DNA from: an uncultured Bacteroidales bacterium
GTDB lineage: Bacteria > Bacteroidota > Bacteroidia > Bacteroidales > UBA932
NCBI GenBank assembly: GCA_900541925.1
Contig: UQMB01000011.1
Span: forward strand, 1 to 64,000
DNA: 64,000 nt
Direction: 5' to 3'
The translations under genes and the position numbers were made by a program. Below are positions 9,309 through 17,948 of the stretch, in pieces. How positions within the stretch are numbered: the first letter of the stretch is position 1; each line of letters opens with the position of its first letter. The notes below the pieces were generated by a model. It did not search any database, had not been told where the DNA came from, and saw nothing but the letters and a program-made list of their open reading frames with translations.

Positions 9309-10779
9309 CTCTTGTGTAGTTAGGGGTTTCCTTGGTAATGGTCACATCATGAGGATGGCTCTCCGCCATGCCGCTCGCCGTGACACGGGTGAAGCGGGCC
9401 TTCTTGAGATCCTCAAGAGTCCTCGCGCCGCAGTAGCCCATGCCTGAGCGGAGTCCGCCGACAAGCTGGTAGACGGTCTCGGAGAGAGTCCCCTTGTACG
9501 GAACACGGCCCACGATGCCTTCCGGCACGAGCTTGCTCAGGTCGGTCTTGTCCTCCTGGAAATAACGGTCCTTGGAGCCTGCCGCCATGGCGTCGATGGA
9601 ACCCATTCCCCTGTATGCCTTGAACTTGCGTCCGTTGTAGATGATGGTCTCGCCAGGAGACTCCTCGGTGCCGGCAAACATGGACCCGCACATGACGCAG
9701 TCTCCGCCAGCCGCGAGCGCCTTAACGATGTCGCCGGAATAGCGCAGACCGCCGTCAGCGATGAGGCTGGCGCCGGAACCCTTGATGGCGGTGTAGGCCC
9801 CGTAGATGGCGCTGAGCTGAGGCACACCGACACCCGCCACGATACGGGTGGTGCAGATGGAGCCAGGCCCGATTCCGACCTTGACCCCGTCAGCCCCGGC
9901 CTCGACAAGGGCGCGCGCGCCCTCTTCAGTGGCGATGTTGCCGACCACGACATCAAGAGAAGGGAAACTCTTCTTGACCTTCCCGAGAAGTTCAATCACA
10001 TTGCGGCTGTGTCCGTGGGCGCTGTCAAGCACCACCGCATCCACTCCCTCGGCGGCAAGTGCGGCCACCCTGTCGAGAGCGTCGGCCGTGATGCCCACGC
10101 CTGCAGCCACTCTGAGCCTGCCCTTGGAATCCTTGCAGGCATTAGGATGGAGACGCTCCTTGATGATGTCCTTGTAGGTGATGAGGCCCACGATGTGCCT
10201 GTCCTTGTCAACCACAGGAAGTTTCTCCACCTTATATTTCTGAAGAACGCTCTTCACATAATCGCGATCCGTGCGGCTGTCAAGTATCGTGACAAGCCCC
10301 TCGGATGTCATAACGTCCCTGATGAGAGCACCGGTGTCCTCGAGGAAACGCACGTCGCGGTTGGTCACTATGCCGACCAGCTTCCCCTCGGAGTCCGTGA
10401 CAGGAATGCCCCCGATGCGGTTGTCGTGCATCAGCTGAAGGGCATCGGCGACCGTCTGGTCCTGGTTGACCGTGACAGGGTCGTTGATCATCCCGTTCTC
10501 GGAACGCTTCACACGACGCACCTCCGCGGCCTGCGCGGCTATGCTCATATTCTTATGAATCACGCCGATACCACCTTCTCTTGCAATTGCGATGGCCATC
10601 GGCGCTTCTGTTACGGTGTCCATGGCGGCGGACACGATCGGGATGTTGAGTGTGATGTTGCGGGAAAACTTGCAACCGAGGCTGACCTCACGCGGCGTTA
10701 CTTCCGAATATGACGGAATCAAAAGCACATCGTCGAAGGTGAGCCCTTCCATAGCGATTCTTTCTTCTACAAATGACAT
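9301..10779 (-). CDS. guaB: inosine-5'-monophosphate dehydrogenase
   Basis: 492 residues from the ATG at 10779. An upstream in-frame start exists at 10854, but it lies inside the preceding gene and upstream of the promoter box. The barrel carries the catalytic loop with Cys in GPGSICTTR (about residue 300), interrupted by two CBS domains (about 95-210). It oxidises IMP to XMP with NAD+, the first step of the GMP branch. It has its own -7 box at 10803-10810 and is coupled to guaA. Confidence 0.97.
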   Translation of the reverse strand: MSFVEERIAMEGLTFDDVLLIPSYSEVTPREVSLGCKFSRNITLNIPIVSAAMDTVTEAPMAIAIAREGGIGVIHKNMSIAAQAAEVRRVKRSENGMINDPVTVNQDQTVADALQLMHDNRIGGIPVTDSEGKLVGIVTNRDVRFLEDTGALIRDVMTSEGLVTILDSRTDRDYVKSVLQKYKVEKLPVVDKDRHIVGLITYKDIIKERLHPNACKDSKGRLRVAAGVGITADALDRVAALAAEGVDAVVLDSAHGHSRNVIELLGKVKKSFPSLDVVVGNIATEEGARALVEAGADGVKVGIGPGSICTTRIVAGVGVPQLSAIYGAYTAIKGSGASLIADGGLRYSGDIVKALAAGGDCVMCGSMFAGTEESPGETIIYNGRKFKAYRGMGSIDAMAAGSKDRYFQEDKTDLSKLVPEGIVGRVPYKGTLSETVYQLVGGLRSGMGYCGARTLEDLKKARFTRVTASGMAESHPHDVTITKETPNYTRGE

Positions 10780-10802
10780 TTTATGAGGAACTTTATGACT
10801 TG

Positions 10803-10810
10803 CAAAGGTA
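10803..10810 (-). promoter_or_regulatory. -7 box (TACCTTTG) for guaB
   Basis: An exact TAnnTTTG match immediately after the stop codon of the upstream transporter gene. It would give guaBA-uraA an internal promoter within the purine cluster. No clear -33 TTG is seen at the usual spacing. Leader about 17 nt. Confidence 0.5.
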
Positions 10811-10811
10811 A

Positions 10812-11783
10812 TCAAATATTTTCTTTTCTCTTGCGTTTCTGATACATCTGCCAAGTATTATAGCAGTTGTGCCAGATGCTGTAAAACCCTCCGGCCACCG
10901 AGGTCACCGGAGAGAAGAAGGTGTAGCCCATCCACATGCCGAAAACGGTGTTCTTCTGGCCGAAAGCCTGCCCGGCGGAGACGGGGCACGCGAACCTCCT
11001 GCCGATCTTGCGCCCCGCCCAGAACTGGAAGACGCAGGCGAGAAGAGACGCCACGAACACCTGGAGCACGGCGGAACCGCCGGAGTTGTTGTGAACTATA
11101 GCCCTGGTGCTCATCAAGATAGCGAGGCTCAGGGACACCGACCATATATAGAAGGCAAGGTTCGGGAAACCGAGCAGCCACTTGTGGAAACGGGGCAGAA
11201 GGAAGCGCACCGCCCAGGCGGTCAGGGCCGGGAGTATGAGCAGGGGGAACACCTTGCCGAGAATGCGGATAAAGGCGCTGAAGAACGACACACCGGCCGC
11301 CGGGTGCACGAGCGGCACCAGGAGCGGCACCAAAACGGCGTCCGCGACATTGATCAGCACCGTGTAGGTGACCACTCCGGCCATATTGCCACCGAGCTTG
11401 CCAGTGACGACAGCGCAGGCCGTGGCCGTGGGGCAGATGACACACAGGGCCAGAGCCTCGAACCCATAACGGAAAGGCAGCCCGGGCACGAATGCCAGGA
11501 CAAGCGCCAGCGCCACGAAAATGGAGCATTGCAGCAACAGCACCCTGTGCATCCAGTGATGCAGGCGCAGCTGGCGCGGCTCGATCCTCGCGAAACTCAG
11601 GAAGAGCATAATGAAGATCAGCACCGGCTGGAGATGCTTGACAAAAGACTCCAGAAAAGGCCCGGCCGGGTGCAGGGCCGGTATCTCAGCATATATAAGA
11701 TAGGCCGAGGCCCCCACCACCATTCCGATTATGAGGGCCCAGTCCTTGAGGAACTTCTTGAGAGTGTACTTGTATTCTGCCAT
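10812..11783 (-). CDS. BASS-family (bile acid:sodium symporter-like) transporter
   Basis: 323 residues with about nine to ten hydrophobic segments. The segments PTATACAVVTGKLGGN (about 110) and GQKNTVFGMWMGYTF (about 280) are typical of the BASS fold. Its ATG overlaps the stop codon of purD-folD (TGATG), so it is translationally coupled to purine and folate enzymes. Family members move bile acids, pyruvate, pantoate and other organic anions with sodium. The context suggests a purine- or one-carbon-related anion, but no substrate can be named. The next gene is guaB. Confidence 0.8.
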   Translation of the reverse strand: MAEYKYTLKKFLKDWALIIGMVVGASAYLIYAEIPALHPAGPFLESFVKHLQPVLIFIMLFLSFARIEPRQLRLHHWMHRVLLLQCSIFVALALVLAFVPGLPFRYGFEALALCVICPTATACAVVTGKLGGNMAGVVTYTVLINVADAVLVPLLVPLVHPAAGVSFFSAFIRILGKVFPLLILPALTAWAVRFLLPRFHKWLLGFPNLAFYIWSVSLSLAILMSTRAIVHNNSGGSAVLQVFVASLLACVFQFWAGRKIGRRFACPVSAGQAFGQKNTVFGMWMGYTFFSPVTSVAGGFYSIWHNCYNTWQMYQKRKRKENI

Positions 11784-13900
11784 CAGGCCTTGTCCTTCAT
11801 TCTTTCGAGGAAGCACTCCACCGTGTTCTGCATCAGCATCGCTATCGTCATCGGGCCCACGCCGCCCGGTACAGGCGTCAGATACCCTGCCCGGCGGGAC
11901 ACGGACTCGAAGTCCACGTCACCTGTGAGTTTGCCCTCGGCGTTGCGGTTCATGCCCACGTCGATCACCACGGCGCCCGGTTTGACCATGTCCCCGGTCA
12001 CCACGTTCTCCTTGCCCACGGCCACCACGAGGATGTCCGCGAGGAGGGTGACGGCCTTGAGGTCAGGAGTGCGTGAATGGGCTATCGTGACGGTGGCGTT
12101 CTCGTCAAGCAGGAGCTTCGCGACAGGCTTGCCCACGATGTTGCTGCGCCCAACCACCACCGCGTGCTTGCCGGCTATCGGCACCCCGGTGCTCTTGATC
12201 AGTTCTATGATTCCCTTAGGCGTGCATGGCTTGACGCAAGGTGTCCCGATCCAGAGAGCCCCGACATTGAGGATATGGAACCCGTCCACATCCTTCTCCC
12301 GGGCGATGGAGTAGATCACCTTGGATTCGTCAATATGCTTCGGCAGAGGCAGCTGGACGAGAATCCCGTCCACGCTGTCGTCTCCGTTGAGGGTGGCTAT
12401 CGTGTCGAGCAGCGCCTGCTCCGAAACCGATTCCGGCATCGCGACGAGCCTGGAATCCATTCCCACGTAAGTGGCGGCCTTGACCTTGTTGCGCACATAG
12501 ACCTGGCTGGCAGGGTTCTCCCCGACTATGATGACGGCCAGGGACGGTTTGCGCCCGTACTTGCCTTCGAGCACAGGCACCTGCTCCCTGATTCTGTCCT
12601 TGACAGACTGGGAGATCGCCTTGCCGTCGATGACGGCAGCTTTTGCATATTCCATTGCCAAATGAGCTATATCGTTACGACAGAAAAGATTATCACACTT
12701 TATACGGGCGATGTCGGCATAGACACGGCTCCGCGCCTCGGAGATGTCGCGCCCCTCGGAGACAACCATCAGGACACGGCCTCCGGCGGTGACGAGCCTG
12801 CCGTCCTTGAGGGCAGTGCCCATCGAATAGACCTTGGAGTCCCTGACCTGATCCAGTCCCCCGATCACCGCGCCCTTGTCATAGCGGCCCGGATATCCCT
12901 TTGAGGCGAGGACTACACCCATGGTCACCGCATCCTTCCACTTGAGCTCAGGAAGCGGGGCGGCGGAGGCCACGGCCTCGAACACGTCATAGATGTCGCT
13001 CTCCAGCAGAGGGAGCACCACCTCCGTCTCAGGATCGCCGAAACGGGCGTTGAACTCGATGACCTTGATGCCCTGCGGAGTCTTCATGAGTCCGCCATAG
13101 AGCACTCCGGAAAGCGGTCTGCCCTCGGCGCACATGGCCTTGGCGGTCTTGAGCATTATCTCATTGAGGGCAAACGCCTTGTCCTCCTCCGTTATGAAAG
13201 GGAGCCCGGTGTAGGCGCCCATGCCGCCGGTGTTGGGGCCCTTGTCGCCGTCATAGGCGCGTTTGTGGTCCTGCGCAAGGGGCATAGGGCAGACCCTCTC
13301 CCCCTCCACGAAACACATGAACGAGAACTCCGGCCCTTCGAGCCAGTCCTCTATGACGACCTTGCCCTCGCCGAAGGCGCCGTCCAGCAGCATGCTGCGG
13401 AGCGCGTCATCCGCTTCCATGCGGTCGGCGGCTATCACCACGCCCTTGCCGGCGGCGAGTCCGTCATACTTTATGACGGCAGGGTACGGTCTCGAATCCA
13501 CATAGGCAAGAGCCTCATCGTATGAGGTGAAGCAGCGGTAGGCGGCTGTAGGGATGCCGTGCTCCAGCATAAGGCGCTTGGCGAATTCCTTGCTGCTCTC
13601 TATCATCGTGGCGGAACGGCTGTGCCCGAAAATCTTGAGTCCGGCTTCGCGGAAACTGTCCACTATGCCGGCGGCCAGCGAAGCCTCCGGACCTACCACG
13701 GTAAGGTCGATGCCTTCCTTGATGGCGAAGGCCTTGAGGGCCTCCACGTCAGTGTCCGCCACCGGGACGGTCGTGGCTTGGGACGCGATGCCTGCGTTGC
13801 CCGGGGCGCAGAATATCTGCGACACCTGAGGCGAGCGGCTGAGGGCGTCCACAATGGCATGGCAGCGTCCGCCGCCGCCCACTACGAGAACTTTCTTCAT
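11783..13900 (-). CDS. purD-folD: bifunctional PurD-FolD fusion: GAR synthetase + methylene-THF dehydrogenase/cyclohydrolase
   Basis: 705 residues in one open frame. Residues 1-416 are PurD, with an ATP-grasp fold (GGGGRCHA at 8-15, KYDGLAAGKGV at 144-154, EFNARFGDPE at 282-291); it makes GAR from phosphoribosylamine and glycine. Residues about 420-705 are FolD, with YVRNK at 468-472, QLPLPKHID at 516-524, GRSNIVGKP at 584-592 and PVPGGVGPMT at 676-685; it makes 10-formyl-THF, the cofactor of PurN and PurH in the same operon. The junction (about 12630-12700) is noticeably AT-richer, and Met416 could be an internal FolD start. A MITE separates it from purH. Confidence 0.95.
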   Translation of the reverse strand: MKKVLVVGGGGRCHAIVDALSRSPQVSQIFCAPGNAGIASQATTVPVADTDVEALKAFAIKEGIDLTVVGPEASLAAGIVDSFREAGLKIFGHSRSATMIESSKEFAKRLMLEHGIPTAAYRCFTSYDEALAYVDSRPYPAVIKYDGLAAGKGVVIAADRMEADDALRSMLLDGAFGEGKVVIEDWLEGPEFSFMCFVEGERVCPMPLAQDHKRAYDGDKGPNTGGMGAYTGLPFITEEDKAFALNEIMLKTAKAMCAEGRPLSGVLYGGLMKTPQGIKVIEFNARFGDPETEVVLPLLESDIYDVFEAVASAAPLPELKWKDAVTMGVVLASKGYPGRYDKGAVIGGLDQVRDSKVYSMGTALKDGRLVTAGGRVLMVVSEGRDISEARSRVYADIARIKCDNLFCRNDIAHLAMEYAKAAVIDGKAISQSVKDRIREQVPVLEGKYGRKPSLAVIIVGENPASQVYVRNKVKAATYVGMDSRLVAMPESVSEQALLDTIATLNGDDSVDGILVQLPLPKHIDESKVIYSIAREKDVDGFHILNVGALWIGTPCVKPCTPKGIIELIKSTGVPIAGKHAVVVGRSNIVGKPVAKLLLDENATVTIAHSRTPDLKAVTLLADILVVAVGKENVVTGDMVKPGAVVIDVGMNRNAEGKLTGDVDFESVSRRAGYLTPVPGGVGPMTIAMLMQNTVECFLERMKDKA

Positions 13901-13908
13901 CTGTCTAA

Positions 13909-14072
13909 GAAGTTGTTTTGGATTTATTTGTCATAAATTTTATGAAGATTTTTCTGTCAGAGTTTTTTCTGGATTTTGAGAAAGATAGTAGAACTATCTG
14001 ACCGAAAAAGCCAGGAAAAAATATGGCGGAAAAGCAAGTAAAAGAATTTTCAACATAAATCAAAACAACTTC
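13909..14072 (-). mobile_element. MITE copy 1 (164 bp) between purH and purD-folD
   Basis: A 164-bp element with termini GAAGTTGTTTTGG.. and ..ATCAAAACAACTTC, flanked by TAA target duplications (13906-13908, 14073-14075). It is nearly identical to 34385-34549 and 46387-46551. The interior is an imperfect palindrome with a GATAGT-AGA-ACTATC centre. It codes for no transposase. Removing it and one TAA leaves the purH TAG four nt before the purD ATG. On the minus strand its edge encodes a nine-residue mini-ORF (MTNKSKTTS) ending at a TAG four nt before the purD start. Confidence 0.9.
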
Positions 14073-15607
14073 TAATGTTTGAAATGTCTTACACCTGTCA
14101 TGAGCATGGTGATGCCGCACTCGTCGGCCTTGGCCACGGCATCGTTGTCGCGGATGCTGCCGCCGGGCTGGACTATGGCGCTCACGCCGTACTGCGCGGC
14201 AAGGGAGACGGTATCGTCAAACGGGAGGAATCCGTCGGAAGCGAGGACGAGGCCATCGGTGTAGCCGGCTTCACGCGCCTGCTTGAGGGCGATCTCCGCA
14301 GAACCCACACGGTTGGTCTGGCCGGCGCCCACTCCTATGGTATGCCCGTCACGCACCACCGCTATGGCGTTGGACTTGACGTGCTTGACTATCCTCCAGC
14401 CGAAGTCAAGGTCGCGCATCTGAGCCTCCGTAGGCTTGGCCTTGGTCACGCACATCTGCGGCGTGAGACTCTCCGTGCAGGTGTCGAGCTGCTGTGCGAG
14501 CATGCCGCCGCACACGCTGATGTACTGCATCTGAGGGTTTGTGTCAGGAGTCATGTCCACCTTGAGGACGCGGAGATTCTTCTTGGACGAAAGGATCTCA
14601 AGAGCCTCGGGGCTGAACGACGGCGCGATGACGATCTCAAGGAATATCGGCTTCATCCCGGCCGCCACCTCTGCGGTGAGTTCGCGGTTCACGGCCACGA
14701 TGCCGCCGTAGATGCTCACCTTGTCAGCCTCGTAAGCGGCCTGCCAGGCCTCCTCTATGGTGGCTCCTGTCGCCGCCCCGCAAGGATTCATGTGCTTGAG
14801 GGCCACGCAGAAAGGCTCGCTGAAGTCGCGCAGCACGCAAAGCGCCGCGTTGGCGTCCTGTATGTTGTTGTAGGAGAGTTCCTTGCCCTGGATCTGCTCG
14901 GCGAACGGGAGAGCGTAAGAGCACTTCTCGGCACCTGCATAGAACTTCGCGCTCTGGTGAGGGTTCTCGCCATAGCGGAGCGACTGCTTGAGCTCGTACT
15001 CGAGGAAGAGTTTCTCAGTGAGCCCGGCCTGCTCACGCATATAACGCGCGATACAGATGTCGTATTCGGCAGTGTGGGTATAGGCCTTGGCCGAAAGCTT
15101 GAGCCGCGTGGAGGCGGAAGTGCTTCCGGACGCCCGGAGCTCGGAGAGGACAGTCTCATAGTCGGCAGGGTCGCAGACCACTGTCACGTCCTTCCAGTTC
15201 TTGGCGGAGCTGCGGAGCATTGACGGTCCGCCGATGTCGATGTTCTCGATGGCGTCCTCCATGGTCACCCCCTCCTTCGCTATCGTCTGGCGGAAAGGAT
15301 AGAGATTGACGCACACCAGGTCAATCGGGGTTATGCCCTGCTCGGAAAGAGTCTGCATGTGTGAAGGGATGTCGCGCCTGGCGAGCAGCCCTCCATGGAC
15401 CTTGGGATGTAGGGTCTTGACCCTGCCGTCGAGAATCTCCGGGAAACCGGTCACCTCGCTGATCCCGATGGTCTTCACTCCGCTGTCTTCCAGCAGTTTC
15501 TGAGTGCCTCCGGTGGCTACTATCTCCCACCCGAGACTGACAAGTCCCTCGACGAACGGCACCAGGCCGGTCTTGTCGCTGACACTGACCAATGCTCTTT
15601 TGCTCAT
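14072..15607 (-). CDS. purH: bifunctional AICAR transformylase/IMP cyclohydrolase
   Basis: 511 residues from ATG at 15607 (MSKRALVSVSDK); a TTG three codons upstream is unlikely. Residues 1 to about 190 form the MGS-like IMP cyclohydrolase domain, and the rest is the AICAR formyltransferase domain (KHMNPCGAA, about 265). It catalyses the last two steps to IMP using 10-formyl-THF. It follows purN by 9 bp. Its TAG stop overlaps the first base of MITE copy 1, and the stop was TAG before the insertion as well. Confidence 0.97.
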   Translation of the reverse strand: MSKRALVSVSDKTGLVPFVEGLVSLGWEIVATGGTQKLLEDSGVKTIGISEVTGFPEILDGRVKTLHPKVHGGLLARRDIPSHMQTLSEQGITPIDLVCVNLYPFRQTIAKEGVTMEDAIENIDIGGPSMLRSSAKNWKDVTVVCDPADYETVLSELRASGSTSASTRLKLSAKAYTHTAEYDICIARYMREQAGLTEKLFLEYELKQSLRYGENPHQSAKFYAGAEKCSYALPFAEQIQGKELSYNNIQDANAALCVLRDFSEPFCVALKHMNPCGAATGATIEEAWQAAYEADKVSIYGGIVAVNRELTAEVAAGMKPIFLEIVIAPSFSPEALEILSSKKNLRVLKVDMTPDTNPQMQYISVCGGMLAQQLDTCTESLTPQMCVTKAKPTEAQMRDLDFGWRIVKHVKSNAIAVVRDGHTIGVGAGQTNRVGSAEIALKQAREAGYTDGLVLASDGFLPFDDTVSLAAQYGVSAIVQPGGSIRDNDAVAKADECGITMLMTGVRHFKH

Positions 15608-15616
15608 ATATTTCAA

Positions 15617-16192
15617 TTATTTGTTGTTCAACAGTCTGGAAATCGTTTCGACATAGAGCGCATGCTCTATCTTCTGCCCGAGGCGGTGGACTTCCGCCGG
15701 GTCATCCCCGTCGTACTCAAAAGCCCGCTGGGCGATTATGCGGCCTCCGTCCAGTTCGGAGTTGACATAATGGATGGTGATGCCGTAGACCTTGACTCCG
15801 TATTCCACGGCCTGCTCCACTGCGTGAGCCCCGCGGAACGCAGGCAGCAGCGAAGGGTGTATGTTGATGATGCGCCCGCCGTACGCCTCGAGAAGCACGT
15901 CGGAAACGATGCGCATGTATCCGGCCAGGCAGACGAGATCCACTCCCAGAGCGTCCATCCTGCAGACTATCTCCCTCTCGAAATCAGCCTTGCAGGCATA
16001 ATCCCGCGGAGAGAAGACAAAACTCTCCACGCCACGTGCGGCGGCCTTGCCGACCACCGCTGCGGACGGCTTGTCACAGACCATCAGGACCACTTCGGCG
16101 TCGAGCCTGCCGTCTTTGCAGGCATCGTCGATGGCCTCGAAGTTGGAACCGGTGCCGCTGGCGAATACGGCCAGTTTTTTCTTGCCGTCCAT
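15617..16192 (-). CDS. purN: phosphoribosylglycinamide formyltransferase
   Basis: 191 residues, the usual PurN length. It has the GTGSNFEAI phosphate-binding loop (about 11-19), catalytic Asn/His in IINIHPSLLPAFRGAHA (about 105-120) and Asp in ELDGGRII (about 145). It formylates GAR with 10-formyl-THF, which FolD in the downstream fusion would supply. Starts one base after the purM stop. Confidence 0.96.
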   Translation of the reverse strand: MDGKKKLAVFASGTGSNFEAIDDACKDGRLDAEVVLMVCDKPSAAVVGKAAARGVESFVFSPRDYACKADFEREIVCRMDALGVDLVCLAGYMRIVSDVLLEAYGGRIINIHPSLLPAFRGAHAVEQAVEYGVKVYGITIHYVNSELDGGRIIAQRAFEYDGDDPAEVHRLGQKIEHALYVETISRLLNNK

Positions 16193-16193
16193 A

Positions 16194-17219
16194 TCAGATG
16201 ATGCTGACTCCCGGCCTGTCGGTGACAGTGCCTATCACTGAAGCCTTCTCTCCGTGGCTTTCGAGGATGGAGATGGCCTTCCGGGCCTCGGAGGCGTCAA
16301 GGACGACAACCATGCCTATGCCCATGTTGAAGATGTTGAACATCTCCCTATGAGGCACGCCGCCCCATTTCTCAAGCATCCTGAATACCGGAAGTATCTC
16401 CCAGCTGCCCTCCCTGATCTCAAGCCCCTGGCCTTCGTGCAGCACGCGCGGGATGTTCTCGTCGAAGCCGCCTCCGGTGATGTGGCATATACCGTGCACG
16501 TCACAGTTGCGTATCACGTCAAGCACCTGCTTGACATATATCTTCGTCGGGGTCAGGAGCACCTCGCCGAGGGTCCTGCCGCCGAATTCCGGGATGCTGT
16601 CGGTGAACGAAAGGCCGCTGTCGGCCACGATCTTGCGCACGAGGCTGAAGCCGTTGGAGTGTACGCCCGTGGACGCTATGCCCACGAGGACATCCCCGAC
16701 GCTCACCTTGCTGCCGTCTATGAGCCTGGACTTCTCGACGACCCCGGTGGTGAATCCGGCGATATCATATTCGCCGCCCTCATACATCCCCGGCATCTCC
16801 GCCGTCTCGCCCCCGACGAGCGCGCAGCCCGCCTGACGGCAGCCTTCCGCGACTCCGGCCACAATGGCCTCGATCTTCGCGGGCTCGTTGTGACCGACCG
16901 CCACATAATCAAGGAAGATGAGAGGCTCGGCGCCCTGCGCCAGCACGTCATTGACGCACATGGCCACGGCATCGATGCCGACGGTGTCGTGCTTGTCCAT
17001 CGCAAAAGCGATCTTGAGCTTGGTGCCCACGCCGTCAGTACCGCTGACGAGCACCGGCTCCTTGACGCCGAGAGATGAAAGGTCGAACATTCCTCCGAAC
17101 GAACCTATGCCGCCCATTGAGCCGGGACGGGCCGTGGAGGCCACATGCTGCTTTATGCGGCGGACCACTTCGTAACCCGCTTCCAGATTGACTCCGGCGT
17201 TTTCGTATGATTTAGCCAT
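16194..17219 (-). CDS. purM: phosphoribosylformylglycinamidine cyclo-ligase (AIR synthetase)
   Basis: 341 residues of the PurM/PurL ATP-binding family. The segment VSGTDGVGTKLKIA is at about residue 58-71, GETAEMPGMY at about 140 and HITGGGF at about 245. It converts FGAM to AIR in the cytosol. It lies between purC (11 bp gap) and purN (1 bp gap) on the minus strand. Confidence 0.96.
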   Translation of the reverse strand: MAKSYENAGVNLEAGYEVVRRIKQHVASTARPGSMGGIGSFGGMFDLSSLGVKEPVLVSGTDGVGTKLKIAFAMDKHDTVGIDAVAMCVNDVLAQGAEPLIFLDYVAVGHNEPAKIEAIVAGVAEGCRQAGCALVGGETAEMPGMYEGGEYDIAGFTTGVVEKSRLIDGSKVSVGDVLVGIASTGVHSNGFSLVRKIVADSGLSFTDSIPEFGGRTLGEVLLTPTKIYVKQVLDVIRNCDVHGICHITGGGFDENIPRVLHEGQGLEIREGSWEILPVFRMLEKWGGVPHREMFNIFNMGIGMVVVLDASEARKAISILESHGEKASVIGTVTDRPGVSII

Positions 17220-17230
17220 ATATGATTGAT

Positions 17231-17947
17231 TTATTTGTCTATGGATTCGAGGCGCGCGAGCACCTCTTCGTATGAAGGCACGATGCTTCCGAGATCGTGA
17301 CGGAAACGGTCCTTGTCGAGCCTCTTGCCGGTAGCGGCATCCCAGAGGCGGCAGGTGTCGGGGCTGATCTCGTCAACTATGATGACATTGCCCTGCCTGT
17401 CCTTGCCGAACTCGAGTTTGAAGTCGACGAGGGTTATGCCGGCACGGCTGAACACCGAGGAGAGTATCTCATTGGCCTTGCGGGCGATGCCGTAGATGGC
17501 CGAGAGTTCCTCGTGGCTCACTATGTCGAGAGCTATGGCCTGGGTGTCGTTGATCATTGGATCACCGAGCGCCGTATCCTTGAAGTAGATGTCGTAGATC
17601 GGGGCGGAAGGCCTGGTGCCCTCGTCCAGGGCAAGCCTGTCCGCGAGCGAACCGGCGATGAGGTTACGCGACACCACCTCAAGCGGAATCAGGGTGCAGG
17701 TGCGGCAGAGCTGCTCCCTGTCCCCGAGCAACGAGATGAAGTGCGTCCTGAGCCCGCCGCGCTGGAGGCAGTCCATCAGGAAGGCGGAAATCCTGTTGTC
17801 CACAATCCCCTTCCTCGGGAAGAGCGCCGTCTTGACATTGTTGTATGCTGAGGCCACATCCTGGAAGCACAGGATCACCTTGCCGGGATCGTCGGTCGCA
17901 TAGACCAGCTTCTCGTTGGATTCGCCAAGCAATTCTCCTTTTATCAT
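17231..17947 (-). CDS. purC: SAICAR synthetase
   Basis: 238 residues, the standard PurC length. GELLGESNEKLVY opens the protein, and SPDTCRLWD (about 195) is the conserved C-terminal substrate site. It ligates CAIR and aspartate to SAICAR with ATP. It starts one base after the purL stop, so coupling is tight. Confidence 0.96.
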   Translation of the reverse strand: MIKGELLGESNEKLVYATDDPGKVILCFQDVASAYNNVKTALFPRKGIVDNRISAFLMDCLQRGGLRTHFISLLGDREQLCRTCTLIPLEVVSRNLIAGSLADRLALDEGTRPSAPIYDIYFKDTALGDPMINDTQAIALDIVSHEELSAIYGIARKANEILSSVFSRAGITLVDFKLEFGKDRQGNVIIVDEISPDTCRLWDAATGKRLDKDRFRHDLGSIVPSYEEVLARLESIDK

Positions 17948-17948
17948 A

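Noticed and set aside
13909..14072. MITE as a simple transcription terminator or REP element
   Set aside because: Three copies with matching termini and 3-bp target duplications, and reconstructable empty sites, show transposition.
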